64,000 bases of DNA from Lindgomyces ingoldianus (taxonomy: Eukaryota > Ascomycota > Dothideomycetes > Pleosporales > Lindgomycetaceae), in contig NW_022985166.1 in the NCBI RefSeq assembly GCF_010093535.1, positions 66,913 to 130,912 of the forward strand. Direction: 5' to 3'. This document shows, piece after piece, positions 9,522 through 23,700 of the stretch. The first letter of the stretch is position 1; each line of letters begins with the position of its first letter. The notes under the pieces are model-generated. The model ran no database searches. It had not been told where the DNA came from and saw nothing but the letters and a program-made list of their open reading frames with translations. The position numbers and the translations under genes are program-made.

Positions 9522-12495
9522 CTAATTAGTAGTTTAAATACTATAAAAAAGAAAGCTCTTTTTATACCTTTTTATTTAAAAGTTTATGTATAAAAAGAAT
9601 TCTTTTTTTTACTACTTTAACTATAAATTAGTAAGAGTAAAAATAGAGTCTAATTTATATGTAAGTAGCTATAAATCTTTATTTAGTTACCTAAGCAAGA
9701 GTAAGAAACCTATCTGTACAATACTATTTAAAGGTATTATATAAATAGTAGTGCTTGTTTAACGCTAAAAAGTCTGTTTTATCTTTTTACACAAGGCTGT
9801 TTAGAGGTAGTGTATAACAAGAAGTAAGACAGCGCGCAACAACGCATAACTAACTACTATAAAGCAACAAGCAACGCTAGCTCCATCTATAACTAGCTAG
9901 CATAACATATTAATGTATAACTAATATGTACCTTTTGTAGGCATCTTAGTAAAGACCCTAGCAGAGTAGACAAATATTAAAAATTAAGTAAATAAAATTA
10001 AACTATTAAATAACATATCTAAAAAAAAGCTTAATTTATATATAGCTAACTTAATTATAAAACTTTATATATTAAGTGTAATAAATGTATATACACTTAA
10101 GAACTTTTAGAATAACTTTATAAAGTAAAAGCTTATACACTTTAAAGATCTTAGCTAACTATTTTTATAAAAACTAATTACTACTCTGTAAAATAAGAGT
10201 ATTAGCTTTAAGAAAGACATAATAAAGGCTACTACACTATATAAACTTATAAAAAAAGAACACACATTTACTATTTTACTAAAGCATTATATAAAACTAT
10301 TACTACTATTACTAGTCTTAACATAATAGAGGATGTCTCTATATAAATTACCTATAGACCTAATACTTTCTCTATAATTAGTACAACTACTTTGTAATAG
10401 CTTACTGTACAAGAGTATAACTAGGCAGCTACATATTCCTGTAGCTAAAGCTCTGCATAAGATTCCCTAAAGCTTATACCTACTATATACAATTTAATTA
10501 CTATACAATCTATACTAACTTCTACCTATATAAGATATTACAGCAGAGAACCTTACACCTAAGAAGGTTATATAATTTTAAAAGGCATAAAGAAAGAAGA
10601 ATAACTATATAGAGCAACTATATAATATTCTAGCTAATAAGGCTATAGTATTTATTAAGCTCTACTAACGCCTTACTATCTTTAAGGTATTATATACAAG
10701 CATCTTTCTTAATATTTTTAAAAAGCGTGTACATATGTTCTACCTTTATAATATTAGTCTAGAATAATTATAGAAGTTACTATATAAGCAGCTTAGTAAT
10801 TACTTTAATACTAACATAAACTATAACTAGTATTAGATAGATTAGATAATAATAAGCTTTATATAAAGTAAGTAAAAAAACTTTATAAAAACTCTATATA
10901 AAGCTTTTAAAGCTATAATTAATAAACTTACTTTTATATAAAAAGCTTTTAGTCTATAATTTTAAAGTAAGATACTGCTTTACACTACTATTATATAAGC
11001 ATGCTAAAAGCAACTTAAACTTAAATAAGTAATGTTCTTAATTAAGCTTATATATAAGGCACTGTACAGTAACCTTTGTTTAGCACTTTAGGTTATAATT
11101 AATTAATAGAATAATGCATTTATAAATAAATTCTAAGACGCATACTACACTAATAGGCAATATAGCTTACTACATACACATAGCTATTAACAATATAAAA
11201 GAAGCCTAAGGAGATATAAAGGATTATTTAAACTATAGTCTTTTATATAATTAAAGTAATGCTTTATCTGTTATAAAAAAAATGTTAGTTAATAAATTAT
11301 CTTTATATAAATTAATTCTATGTAAAACGCTAATATATTTTTTTATATAAAAAATTTTATAACAAGACACTAATATATAAAAAAGTAAATGTGTACATTT
11401 AAAAGTTTAAAGGTAAACTAAAGTAGAAAAAAAAAGTTGCATAATAATAATAACTTAAATAAAAAAAAAAGTAAAAAGATTATTAACTACTTTACTAATG
11501 CTATATTTCTTTACTGCGCGACTGTAGAGGACATCTATAGCCTAGAACCTAAAGGATACGCAGAATAGTTTATTCTTAAAGATTAATACTATACAGTATA
11601 CTAAGGTAAACTATAAGATACTAGCGTAGTAAGAATCTCTACTATAGAGAAGTTATAACTTAAAGCATACCTACTAGAATTCTTTTATATAAAAGTAGAC
11701 TAAACACTAAGAAAAAAAAGTATTAGCTTTAAAAAATAAAAATTAATAAAATTAATTAGTACTATATAAATTACTAACCTAGTTAGTAATATAACATATT
11801 ATATTCTAAAGACTTTAACACTATTTCTGCTATTACTAGCAGATGCTAACTAACTTAGGGCATACTTTAATAATGTTTTAAATATTATTATACATAAAAA
11901 CAAAACTACTATTTTTATTATATAAAAATAAAAACACTTTTTTTTTAATGTTAGTAAGAAAGAATTTATGTTTTTCTTTACTAAATTAAAACTCTACTGC
12001 CTCTACTACTAATTTAGACACTCTTGCATAGAGAGACTCTAGAAGATGCTAACTAGCGCTAGCTATAATGTTAATGCTGCAGTGCTAGAAGAGATTAAGA
12101 AGTTTTGCTACTTTTGCTAATTATATAACTAGGCCCTATAAAGATTTAAGTTTATAATTAAAAATAACACTTACTTTAACTATAAAGTTATTATTAATGT
12201 TATATAAATTAATAATAAGAATGTCTTATATGTTATTAATATAAACACATTATTTTAGGCTGCTATATTCCTAAAATCTATGTCTGCACAAGATACTTAG
12301 GATGCACTATGTAAATGCTAGATTAACACCTATTAAGAACCCTTAGACTATATTATGTATAACTCTAGTATAAACTTTGCTTTAAAGGATTTTTAAGCTT
12401 ATGCAAAGATTATAAAAGCTACATGCAGGCAGATGCCTATAGAAGCACATTAGGCAGTTAAAAAAGTTAAGTGCGCGCACACACCTCTCTAATAA

Positions 12496-12678
12496 GTGTT
12501 TAACATTCTAAAGACTAAGCTAGGTAACTATACAGATAATAAGGCTATCCTGCAGATAGCAGTTAAGGCTCTAAACAACACAGCTAGCCTACACAGTCTA
12601 GTACCTACACTGCTAGTTTTTAGAGCATACCTAAAAATTAACCTAGACTTTTTACTATTACTAGACATTATTACATAA
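12496..12678 (+). pseudogene. Copia-2 integrase relic
   Basis: A 60-codon open stretch within otherwise stop-filled sequence. Its content (a 'NDTA/NNTA..LVPTLLVF.AY'-like stretch) is typical of the region just after the catalytic core of integrase in fungal copia polyproteins. It is a surviving fragment, not a gene. The same frame is broken on both sides by TAA/TAG codons of the kind RIP creates from CAA/CAG. Confidence 0.6.
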
Positions 12679-15169
12679 GTAAGCACTATATAAAAGGCAA
12701 TAAAAATACTTTAAAAGAACTATATAAAAGTAAACATTAATTATATAATTAACACTTATAATAGCTTTATAATATATAAAGTTCTTAACTTCCCTCTTAG
12801 CTTAAAGATTATAGCATAGAGAGAGAAGAAAGGCTAGACTAGCCTATATAAAATTAAAAGCATTAAAAAAAGAGATGTTATTATTAAAAAAAAAATAGCC
12901 TACTAAAGCTCTAATATACATAAGTTAAACTATACTATAAAGAAAAAGAAAAAAATAACTTACCTATAATAAATAACCTAGATACACTAATCTCTATATA
13001 AAAAAATTTTCTAAAGAAGAAAAAAAAAATAGCCTTATAAAAATATTATAAAGGCAGAACTAAAGCTTACTATAAACTAAGCCTTTTAAGATAGCAATGC
13101 TGCACTAGTGCAAAAAGAAGATATAGATACTAGAAAAAGTAAAAGGTAAAGAAAACCTACATAAAGTCTAGACTAGGTATTTTTAACCTAGAAAAAAAAA
13201 GATAATTAGGCTTTATTTATTAAGCTCTATATAGACAGTGTAATTACTATACTTAAAAAACTATTTAAAAAATTAGACTATATAAAAATAAACACCTTAA
13301 TTACTAATAGCACTTTTAAAGTTATAGTGTATAACTTAATAAAGCATAAAGGTTAGATTTTTAACCTTTACTTTATATAAAAAGTAAAAAGCAAAATAAC
13401 TTAACTATATAAGAAATTCTACCTAGTGTTTACTAGCTACTTAGATAAAGAGAAGAGAGAAATTCTTACCTAGTTACTAACTATTTAGAGGATAAGCTAA
13501 AGACTACTCTTAGCTATAAAAGTAAGCTTAAAAGCTATATATAAAATGCATTTTAAACTATGTAATATTACATAAGTATACATTTAATTAATAAATAAGC
13601 TTATGCGCACGCTGTACACAAAGCTACTAAAGAAGATGCGCTAAAGCTTTCTACTAAATATAATACTCTAGGTAGTATAACTCTTATATAGAGCTGCTAA
13701 ATTAGGACTATATTAGTTTAAGACATATTATAACTACTATAAAGAAAAGCTGTGCATGCACATCTTTTTATATAACTCCTACCTTTTAATTACTAATAAA
13801 AGAGAGCACACTTTTAGTATTACTAGCCTATAGATAAATAACACTTTAAGTATTATAATAAAAAATTTTACACAAAAAAAAAAAAAAACTATAAAAAGTA
13901 AAGTTTTATATAAAAAGTAAGACTATTTTAGTAAAAAAGTAGCTTATTAAGTTTAATAGTAAAAGGATTAAACTTACACATAACATAGTAGTTCTTACTT
14001 AGAAAGAATAAGTAAGCTACTTTTATATAATTAACTTAAAAGATAAGGATGCTGCATAATAATATATTAAGTAATATGTAAAAGGGGTATATATTACATT
14101 TATATATTAACTAGAGGCAGCATTTAACCTGTTTATTACTGCACAAACTATAGACTTTTTATATAATAATATTAACACACTTAACGCATAAATCTAATAG
14201 CAGATAGATAATAGTAAGTGTAGTCTTACCTTCTTACTATTATAGCTTAATTATGTAAAGCTATTTATCTTTATAAATAAATTATTTACTAATAATAAAA
14301 ACCTTAGCTTATAGCTAGAATTTTTAATTATATTAAGTAATAAAGACTATATAAAGTAAAGCAACTACTTTAAAATACTAGGTAACATTATACACTAGAA
14401 TTCTACTAAGTGTAAAAGAGTAACTAAGAGTGTCCTTACTAGTAAACTATATAGAATAGTTAAAAGGTTTAATAATATAATTACTTTTAGTACAACTTTA
14501 TAGTAAATTATATAAATGCTTAAACTGCTACTAATTCTAGTAGTAATCTATATAGATTTAAGGTTTTTATATAATTACCTTATTAAGCTAGGCACTACTA
14601 GTAAAAAGTAACTTATAATTAACATTATATTACTTTATAAATTATACAAGAAAAGGAAAATTACTAAAATAAAGTAGATTAATAGTAAAAATAACTTAGT
14701 AAATGCATATATAAAAAAAACACTAAACTAGGCTTTTTAATTATTAGTCCTAACTAACTGCCTCTTTGTCTAGATAGAAGCATCTGTGGACTAGCTAGAT
14801 CCTGTGCGCAAAGATGCTTTAGACTAACTAGACTAATAACACTTTTATATAAAGCTTATTATTTTTATTTTTTTATTTTTTTATATTGTACATACTTATC
14901 TTTCTTATTATAAGAATCTGTTACTTTTAGCACTATATAAAAAGAGAAAAAAGCTAGGGGATTGTACAGTAAGGCTTAGAAAGCAAAGAATAAAAAAAAA
15001 AAGCTATTTACATAGTATAACTAGCTTATTCTAACACACAGCATTACTAAGGCAAGTCCTAATAAATAAGGTAAAGTAAAGGTAGAATATAATTAAATAG
15101 ACCTACATAAACAGAAGGGAGGTAACACGTACAGAAGGTAACTCTTTAGATAAAAAGAAAAGTTGCTAG

Positions 15170-15435
15170 TGTCTGTACACAGCAGCAGCGTCGCGGCCTA
15201 GATACAAGCGATCACGCACAAGCAGGATCACGTATCTATGTCACATGATGCTTGTGCGCAAACCTCTGTGCGCAAACATCTAGATATCCCCCTTTCCCTC
15301 TGTACAGAGGAAAAACAAGAAGTAATTAACACTAGTTACCTAACACCCCTGTGCAATGTTTACACTGTGCAAACCTCTCTGTCTTGTACGCATTTGCTGA
15401 CACTAAGTGCTAGCTAGCAGAGAGTCTATTTAACA
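15170..15435 (+). repeat. Copia-2 3' LTR
   Basis: 266 bp, the same length as the 5' LTR. By eye the two differ at about 11 positions, all transitions. Seven of them are CpG sites intact in the 5' LTR and changed to TpG or CpA here. It is followed by AATTA, the duplicated target site. Confidence 0.9.
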
Positions 15436-15440
15436 AATTA

Positions 15441-17335
15441 AGTATTTTTAGCACACTCTAGTGCTACTAAGACCTATTAGTTACTATTCTAAAAGTACTA
15501 CTAAAAGAGTATAAAGGCTACTTATAAATAATATATATAAAATTACCTTTTTTATTATAAAGTTTATTTAAAATAGACCTAAACTCTAGAGTTTATTTAC
15601 TCTCTTTTAATTTTTAATTAACTAATATAGCACTTTTGTATTAATTTTAAGAATTTTTTTTAAAAATAAATCTAGTTATAACTAGATTATAGTTATAATT
15701 AATTATATATCTAAACAAGCTATTTTTATTCCCTACTATAAAATAATTAACGCTTAAAAAATAGCTGCTTTATTTATTTAATAAGTGTACTATTTTAGCT
15801 ACACACTTAAAACTATTATCTTTAACTAAGAACCTTAGTTTATATCTAGTTTTTAGTCTAAATTTTATTAAATTTTAGGTGTAAAAGTTAAGCTTTTTAC
15901 TACTTATTATAAAAAAAATAGATAGCTAAATAAAGATTACAAATAAGTATATTAATTAAAAACTAAAGCTTTTTATATTTTTTTACTAAAATAACTAGAG
16001 TTTCTTACTACCTTTAATTAATTAGGCTTAGATAACCTTACTTTATATAATAATTAAAATGTTTTTATATTAAGTTTTCTACAGCTTTAAACTATATTAA
16101 AGCTAGAACTAAAAACATTTTATAGAACTTATTACAGCTATAGATAAGCTAAATTATAAGAATGCTCTAGCATTAGAAACCTACATGCATGCAGCCTAGG
16201 AGTTAGCTAAGACCTATATAAAAAAGACCTAGAATTAGATGTAAACTATAGTTAACTGCTACTACTAGCTAGTTAACTAAGAGGTTAGTAATATAGTCTA
16301 CCTAGACACTAAGAACCTAGCTATTTAAAGACCTAGCTAAAAACTATCTAAATAATAAAAAAGCTTTTTTAAAGTACTTAAATAAGTTAAAAACTTATAC
16401 TACTTAAAGCTACTTTTAAAGTTAAAGATACATAATATCTTTACACTAAACATACTTTATAAAAACTTTTAAGATCTACTTTTAAAATAGAAACTTTTAA
16501 AACCCTCTAAAATTACTATTAATAAAGTAAAAAAGTAGAAAGTAAAGAAAATACTTACTAGTAAGCTTTACTAGAAAACGCTTAAGTACTAAGTAAAATA
16601 AGTAAAATATAACTTTAATTTAGTCTAGTATAAAGCTTTAAATTTTATAAGTTTTTTTTATAAACTAAAGGCTTTTTATAATAAGCATCTAAATTAGCTA
16701 GAACTTTTAAAAGCCTTATATAAGTAAATTAAGGCTTTTAAAGCTAGTATAAAAGGCATAGATTACTTAGCCAATAATAAAGTATAAAAGTAAAAAGTAA
16801 ATTTATAGTTATACATAATAGTATTACAACTTTATAGACATTACGCTAGAGAGGTCTAATAGTAAGCTGTTAGACACCTCTAGACTCTTCTTTTTCTTCT
16901 CTTTTACTTTTTTTTCTTTTCTTTTTTTTTTCTAGACTTTTTTTAAACTTTCTTTGCCTTATCTTTAGCTACGTAAAAGCACTATAATGTCTACCTAAAA
17001 GTTAGACACTAAAGCCTTTAAAGCTAAAACTTAATAAAGCAGCTTAGTGTTTTAGTAGAATAAGGCTACTTAGACACTAGCTATAGAAAGCCTAGCCTTC
17101 TAGCTCTTTATAACCTACACTACCTACACTAGGTTCTAAGTAAACTTTAAAATAGCCTTAAAAGCTTTTTTTTAGTCTTTTTTACTTTTTATGTTTTAGG
17201 CTGCTGCCTATAGCTTAAGATAGCCTTAAAAAACTAAAAATTCTTTTTTATAATAAAAAAAAACTTACACGCACATTAGTAAGCTATACCTTAGTAGTAT
17301 TAAACTATATTTATATAAAGTTGCATTTTTTATTA
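15441..17335 (+). pseudogene. Gypsy integrase C-terminal/chromodomain relic and AT-rich flanks
   Basis: Around 16,260-16,800 the plus-strand translation, ignoring stops, keeps the pattern of a Ty3/gypsy integrase C-terminal part. A 'VYLDT.NL' beta-barrel start is followed by 'RPS.KL' and, further on, a chromodomain-like segment with a conserved aromatic/basic core. The remaining sequence (15,441-16,250 and 16,810-17,335) shows nothing recognisable except a pyrimidine-rich run near 16,880-16,940. No LTRs could be assigned. Confidence 0.5.
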
Positions 17336-19201
17336 ACGTACTTCATGGGCGAGTTGCTCACACACCCGAGTCGCTCACTTTTGCCAAGACCCCACCCTAA
17401 CAAACTCTATTATAGCCTATAACAACCTGCTCTAGCACTATATAGTATAGTACAGCCTAGAATATTATTTAGATACTACTTCTGCTTCTTACTTACACAT
17501 TTGCGTGTTATGCCTAGCCTAATTGCACTATCTGCAGCGCCTTTAGAATAGCTTACCTACTTTAGCTTACACCTGCTTCTTTGCCTTCTTTCTATTACTG
17601 CGCGCCCTAAACTTCTTTAGAGCTGTTAAGCGTAAGCTTTTTTAAATTATTAAAGTCTCTTCTGCCTTAATTTACTTTCTTTTATATAATTTATGTTACA
17701 TAGTAGCCTTATTAGCTACTTAAAGCTTAGTAATTTTTTATTACACTAACACTAGCTTATATATAATTATTACTACCCTTTTTAAAACTTTTTTAAACAC
17801 TTTAACTATAAAAGTTAGTAAACTATTTATATGCTTTTAAATTTTTATTTTTATAAGCATTAATTACAACTTAAGTTCTAAGGTATTGCTTAGAGTTTAC
17901 AACTACTAAGGCTTATTATATATAAGTAGTAGTAGTAATAAAGTGCGTAACTTTATATTAAGGCCTATTATAACTTATTATAGGTTATAAAGAACTAATC
18001 TAGCGCTTTAAAACTCTTTTTAGATATTACTAAAAGTAATTATAGCATTATAAGCTACTTTAAAGCATAGTAGAAACTTTATCTTTATAATATAAGTAAT
18101 TTAGTTATGTATAAGGTTTTTAGCTTAGCTCTTATATGCTTTTTTTAAAAGAGTAAAACAACCTACATTAAGTAGCTATAAAAAGTGTAATAAGTAAAAA
18201 AGTATGTAAATAGTAATAATCTTATTATCTTTATAGTATTACTAGAAATAAAGTAAGTTATAGCTCTTATAGCTATTAATAACTAGTAGACAGTAGCTAC
18301 TAATAGTACACTTCTTTATATGCGCGTTAAAGTGCTTTAACTAGTCTAGACTAAGCTAATTAGTAGTCTAGCTGCGCTTAAAGATTATAATAACTTAATT
18401 TTAAAGTAGATTTTTCTTCTTATACTAGTTTAAAAGGTAGTTGCCACCTTAGAAGATAATAAAAGGCAGAATAGCCTACTTTTTAGCATTAATGCTCTAA
18501 ATAGCTGTTGTCTACTCCTAGTTACTTAGCTAGACTGCTTTTAGCTGTCCTTATTTCTCTAAACCTGTAACAACTGCTCTAGTAGATATCTAGCCTATTA
18601 TAAACCTTATTTTATTAAAGTTGTATGTGTTGTTATTTTAGATGCTATACTTAGCTTTAATATTCTTTATAAGGTTAAACTAGCTTTAAATTACTATAAG
18701 ATTTTTATAAAAAGCTTTTTTATAGTTATACTTATGCTTAAACTTTACTTTAAGCTCTAGATAACACTTAATAAATGTATTAAGCTAGTTTATACTAATA
18801 TAGCTTATATTATACTTAGTGCATAAAGAATTAGCTATATTAGCTACAGCTACTAGCTAGAGGGGAAATTCTTATGTATTTAGCTTAAGTATGTGCTAAA
18901 TAATTACTTACTTCTTGTTATTATCTAGCTTTTATAAGTTAGCTATATAATTAGCTTAGAAAGGTTGTCTAGCGTGTTAGTTACTTATTATCTTTTAAGA
19001 GACTTTGTAGATAGCTGCAGTGTGTTGCTTAAAAAGTATTACATCTTGTTTAAAAGCTTAAAGCATAAGCTACATCTAACATTCTTTTAACATGTCTAAG
19101 TAGTGTTATTAGAAATGCATTAGTATAAGAAGAGTAGTGTAGTAGGGTCTTAGCAAAAGTAAGCAACTTAGGTGTGTAAGCAACTTGCCTATAAAGTACG
19201 T
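17336..19201 (-). mobile_element. Pogo/Fot1-like DNA transposon, family B, full length
   Basis: A 1,866-bp element between TA dinucleotides. Its left end starts ACGTACTTCATGGGCGAG, with two GAGT(T/C)GCTCAC motifs in tandem followed by TTTTGCCAAGACCCC; the right end is a RIP-mutated inverted copy. The transposase would read on the minus strand, with the basic C-terminal tail near 17,580-17,640. The coding region is destroyed. It is the intact-length relative of the fold-back copies and of the fragments at 7,830 and 57,641. Confidence 0.75.
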
Positions 19202-19744
19202 TATATAAAGTGTAATATTTATATTTTTTTAATTTAAAGAACTAATAAAAAAACTTAACTTAAAGGCTATAAGTAAAAGTGTAAGTAGCTTAAAAGTAAA
19301 TAACTTAAAACACTTTTACAGAGGCTCTAGAAAAACGGCAAAGCAGCATAGTAATTTTTTAATGCTATAATTAGTTAGTAGACTAAGCTATAGAATGTTA
19401 AGTGCATAATAATACCTATGCAGTAGAGATTTAAAAAATAGCTAAAAAAGAAACTAAAAATATTAACTAAACTATATAAGTAAAGTAAGTAAACACTTAT
19501 TACTATAAATAATAAATTTACTATATTAATAATAACTACACTACTAGTTACTACTAAATAAAAACATTATAATAAAGGCATTATATTAGTATTAGGTCTT
19601 TTGTCTAGTTTTTTTTTTAGTAATAAGAAATTTTAGTTAAAAAGTTATACTTTATTATATTTTATTTAAATTAGTTATAAATTAGTTTTAAATATTTTTT
19701 ACACACTATAGATAGAAACTATTAGCCTATAAAAAAAGAAGTAG
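19202..19744. other. AT-rich sequence without recognised content
   Basis: TpA-rich, stop-filled sequence between pogo family B and the left end of element X copy 2. No gene, RNA or in-window repeat partner was seen. Confidence 0.5.
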
Positions 19745-20034
19745 TGTAATAATTCTATAAATTATTCTATTTTAGGTTGCTTAGATTCTATCTAAAGAGT
19801 TCTTATATTAGCTCTAACTATAACTTAACCTAGTCCTCTGCAGTTACTTCTATTTCTTTATATATTTAGTTGCACCTTGCCTTTATAGCTAGCTTAGTAG
19901 TTTTCTAATATCTTTTTATACAAGGCCTATAGGTGTTAATGGCATTCCTAGGTTCAGAGTCCCTACGCACTCCTATATGCCTCTAAGTGGATTCCCACCG
20001 CATTCAGACCCATTGTCTTGCCTATGCTGTTACA
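19745..20034 (-). repeat. Element X terminal module (copy 2, left end, inverted)
   Basis: This 290-bp unit is the reverse complement of the modules at 7,441-7,731 and 31,801-32,091. Its inner part (about 19,930-20,034) is less mutated than the outer tip. A 77-codon open frame that starts here at 19,977 is a by-product of this less mutated patch and not a credible gene. Confidence 0.7.
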
Positions 20035-20179
20035 TATACTACCTTAGATGTATTACTAAAAATTTTTTAAAACTAATCTATAATAAGTCTAATATTAAAA
20101 TGTTAGGTGTACTTAATAGTTTACTTAAAAATAGTAAAAGTCTTTTTTTATATCATAAGCTATTAAGTAGGCTACTATA

Positions 20180-20787
20180 TGTTACAATCCTTGCTCCGAT
20201 GAAATGGTGATTTCGGGAGCACTACAGCCTATGTGAGTATTGTTGTGGAAGGGAAGGACTTAGCTAGATCGGGTGTACAGTCCGTCTGGCAGAGTTTAGG
20301 GAAAGCGAAGATAAGGAAGGCAGATTGTGGTTTAACCTAGCAGCTGTATAGGGAGCTAGTAAACTAATCTAGAAGAATAAAATAAGAGGTATATATAGTA
20401 TAAGATATACAAGGCAGCAATGTCCTCTTTATAAAGGTATTAATGCCTTTTAGTTTATTATATGTGTAAAGACTAAACAGTAATTACAGCCTTTTAACTA
20501 TAGTTGTAATTAAAACTATATACATCTAATAGCATGCAACTGCATACTATTGCATGCTTATACTAAGACTTGTTAGTGTGCATTTAGCTGCATGCTTATG
20601 CATGTAAACTATCTTTCTTTATTAGACAATGCATTTTTCTATGCATCTGTTTAATAACTACAGCTATTTCTTATTTATTCTGTTATATAATTTGTCTAGG
20701 ACAGGGTTAAAGACTTTCTATCTTTAATTATTTAAACTATAAAGTACTGCTAATTAGTTACTTACAGTTTAATTATAAGTTATAACA
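20180..20787 (-). repeat. Gypsy-2 LTR, left (3' for the minus-strand element)
   Basis: 608 bp, beginning TGTTACAATCCTTGCTCCG and ending TTATAACA. The first 170 bp are well preserved and GC-normal, while the right part is RIP-altered. In the other LTR the pattern is reversed: the last 120 bp are the preserved part. It contains several ATGCATG/GCATGC palindromic motifs around 20,530-20,610. Confidence 0.9.
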
Positions 20788-23700
20788 CATAGTGTTCTTT
20801 TCTAGTTAGCGTTCTTACTGTTGTACTTATACTATTTTAAGTGTTAGAATTTTTTTTAATTAGTAAGTACCTTTTTATATAAGCTTTTTAAATGTTTATT
20901 TATTTTAACTATGCCTTATTAGCATTCTTGTTTTTCTGCTATTACTTATTGCCTTTACACTATTGCCTATCTTAACCTTTTTTACTATATAAAGATGCGC
21001 TCTTGTAGTCTTTACTATTTAAGTAGTTCTTCCTGCGTGATAACCTTGTTATTAAAAAAGTGTATAAAGTGTTTTAAAAAAAAAGCTGTTATAACATATT
21101 TATTTTAGATATAGCCTAAGATTATTTAAAGCAGAAACATAAAAGGCTTCTAAAGAAAATAAAGAGTGTTTATTAAAGAAAAGTAAAAAAAAGCGTAAAA
21201 GTTTTTTAAACAAATAAGCTTATTATACTACTTATTAAGCTTTTTAGGTGTTAAAGCTTTAATTCTTAAATGCTTATTAAAGTTAAGTGTAAAAGCAGCT
21301 TAATCTTTTAGTAGATTAAAGAGTAAAGTATTTAAAAAAAGACCTCTTATCTTTAGATAAGCTTAAAGCGCTTAAAGCAAAGGCTACAGATCTTCCTTCT
21401 CTACAGCCTATGTTAAAGGGTTGCAGACTTCCTACATTATAGCTAGCTAGTGCTGCTGTAGTTTTAACTAATGTTAATGTTTTCTAGTTTAGAGAGCTAT
21501 CTTTAGAGTAGTTTTATTTAGAAAGGACTCTAAGTATTTATAAAAAATTAAAGAGGTATTTAACAGGCTTTTAATAGGTTCTTAAGTGCTTTTACTAGTA
21601 GGCTATTTTTTTTATTTAATTAGGTACTTGTTTTTTTAGTAGTTTAAGATTTATTTAACTTTATATTTCTTTTTTTCTTTTTTCAAACTAGTAGTTGCTA
21701 GTAGAATAGTCTTAGGTGTAAGTTTAAGCTTAAAGATGTAAAACTAGGGGTGTATTTACATCTTCTTTAGCAGTTTAAGTTTGCAGATGCTTAGGCGTGT
21801 TTATATAACTTAGTAGGGTTTTATACATTTCTTAGTAAGCTTTCTAGATAGCCTAGGTGTCTTAAGATTCTTTATATCTAGGTATATATAGTTATTTAGG
21901 TGTATTTCTAGCGCTAGTTACTATTTCTAGTCCACTGCTTCTTTTATAGCGTTCTAGGCTAACTATGCTTATTTAGTTAGTTTCTAATGTAGTTCTAGAA
22001 GTTAGGCTGTCCTGTTTATAGCTTCTAGGGGGTCTATATAGCTGTGTGCTATGCAGCTTATATTATAAAGAATATTTAAAGTTAGCTTTATATAAGGTCT
22101 TTTTAGTTATAGCTAATTCTATAGTGTTAATTATAAGTTATGCTATAGGTAACTATTCTACCTAATTATTTTATGTATATAATATGTATTTGCGTAGGTA
22201 CTTTTCTACTTTTATGTTTACTCTTTCTATTTGTCTGTCTGTTTACAGTTAGTAGGCTGTAGAGAGCTTATAATTAATTTCTAAATGCCTAACTACTACT
22301 ACCTAATACTTACTTATAAATAGTTTGTTATAGTTAAAAATAATAATCTCTAAGTAACTATAAGTAGCTAAGATATTTTTTTTTTAGTTTAAATATAAAT
22401 CTTTTAGCTATAATGCTTTTTTTAAGGGCTATAAGTAAATAAACTTTATAGTTTTATTAATAACTTATATAATTATATTATAAAGTCTTTTTATACTAGG
22501 TTCTTATAAGAGTAGTAGCCTAGTAATAAAATCTATAGTTATTATAGTCTATAGTTAACTTAGCGCTGTAATTAGTTAGAGTAATCTATATAGTTTATGC
22601 TGTTACAGATTATTCTTATTACAGATGTTGCATTCTTATAGAACTTTAGTACATAGATGCTTTAGTTAGAGCACTTTTTATAGTATTATGTCTTTAATCT
22701 TTTTTTTATAGTAATTTAATTCTAGAGTGTCTAAACATAAAAGCTTTATAATATTTTTTTATTAAGTTCTTCTATCTTTATTTAATAATTATAAAAGAAC
22801 ATAGTAGTTTTTTTTAGTTTAGTTTTTTATAAACTAGGCTCTTTAAAGTTTTTTTAAATATAGTAAATTCTTTAAAGTTTTCTTTATTCTTTATAAAGTA
22901 GTTAGAGCGTTAGCTAAAAGTGTCTACTTACTAGTTACTACTTCTAGCTACATATTTAATAACAAAATTAAATTAGGCTAACTCTATTACTTATTATACA
23001 TGCATTAGTAAAAGTTTTTTATGTGTAAGAAAAGTAACAAAGTTTATATAGTTAGTAAAGATTATAAATTATTATATAAGACTTTAGAGCTTAACTTTTT
23101 AGTTTTTACATACATTACCTATAGCTTTTAATTCTTTGTCTAAGATAGTGTAGTTTTGTTTTAATAGTGTAAACTTTGCTAAGTAGTATGCTATAGAGTG
23201 CTATTAACTATTTTTTTACTTTTAGAAGAGTGCTGCTTCTTCTACTCTTAAAAAAGCATTAGTATACGCTTTTATTTCTAATGTAAAGTTATACATTTTA
23301 AAAACTAGGTAACTTATTATAATCTTTTTTAGTTTTTAAAAGGCATTTTTTATTTCTGTTATTTATAGAAATTTCTAGGAAAAATTTTCTTTTAATATAG
23401 CATTTATAAGAGGTAGTGTAATCTTAGAATAGTTTTTAATTATTCTTTATATGTACTTAGTAAGACCTAGGAATTCTTTAATTTTTATAATAGTTTCTAG
23501 TGTTAGCTATTTAAAGACTTTAGTTACTTTAGTAGAGTCTATTTTTATCTCTACTTTATTAATAATAAATTCTAAATATTTAGTTTTTTAGATATTAAAC
23601 TTATATTTCTTTAGTTATTAATAAAGTTTATACTTTTAAAGCCTATCTAGTACTTACTATACTTTTACTACATAATCTAGTTTTATTTTTTTTTGTGTAG

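Larger units (their letters stand above)
9256..15435 (+). mobile_element. Copia-2: complete but dead Ty1/copia retrotransposon
   Basis: A 6,180-bp element with two 266-bp LTRs (9,256-9,521 and 15,170-15,435) and the 5-bp duplication AATTA at 9,251-9,255 and 15,436-15,440. The internal part is saturated with stops. Readable pieces on the plus strand run in copia order: integrase-type sequence near 12,480-12,680, then reverse transcriptase/RNase H-type sequence to about 14,830. Integrase upstream of reverse transcriptase is the copia arrangement. The LTRs are far less mutated than the interior. Confidence 0.88.

Noticed and set aside
19977..20210. 77-codon plus-strand frame
   Set aside because: It runs from an element X end module into the Gypsy-2 LTR, so it crosses an insertion junction and cannot be an original gene.
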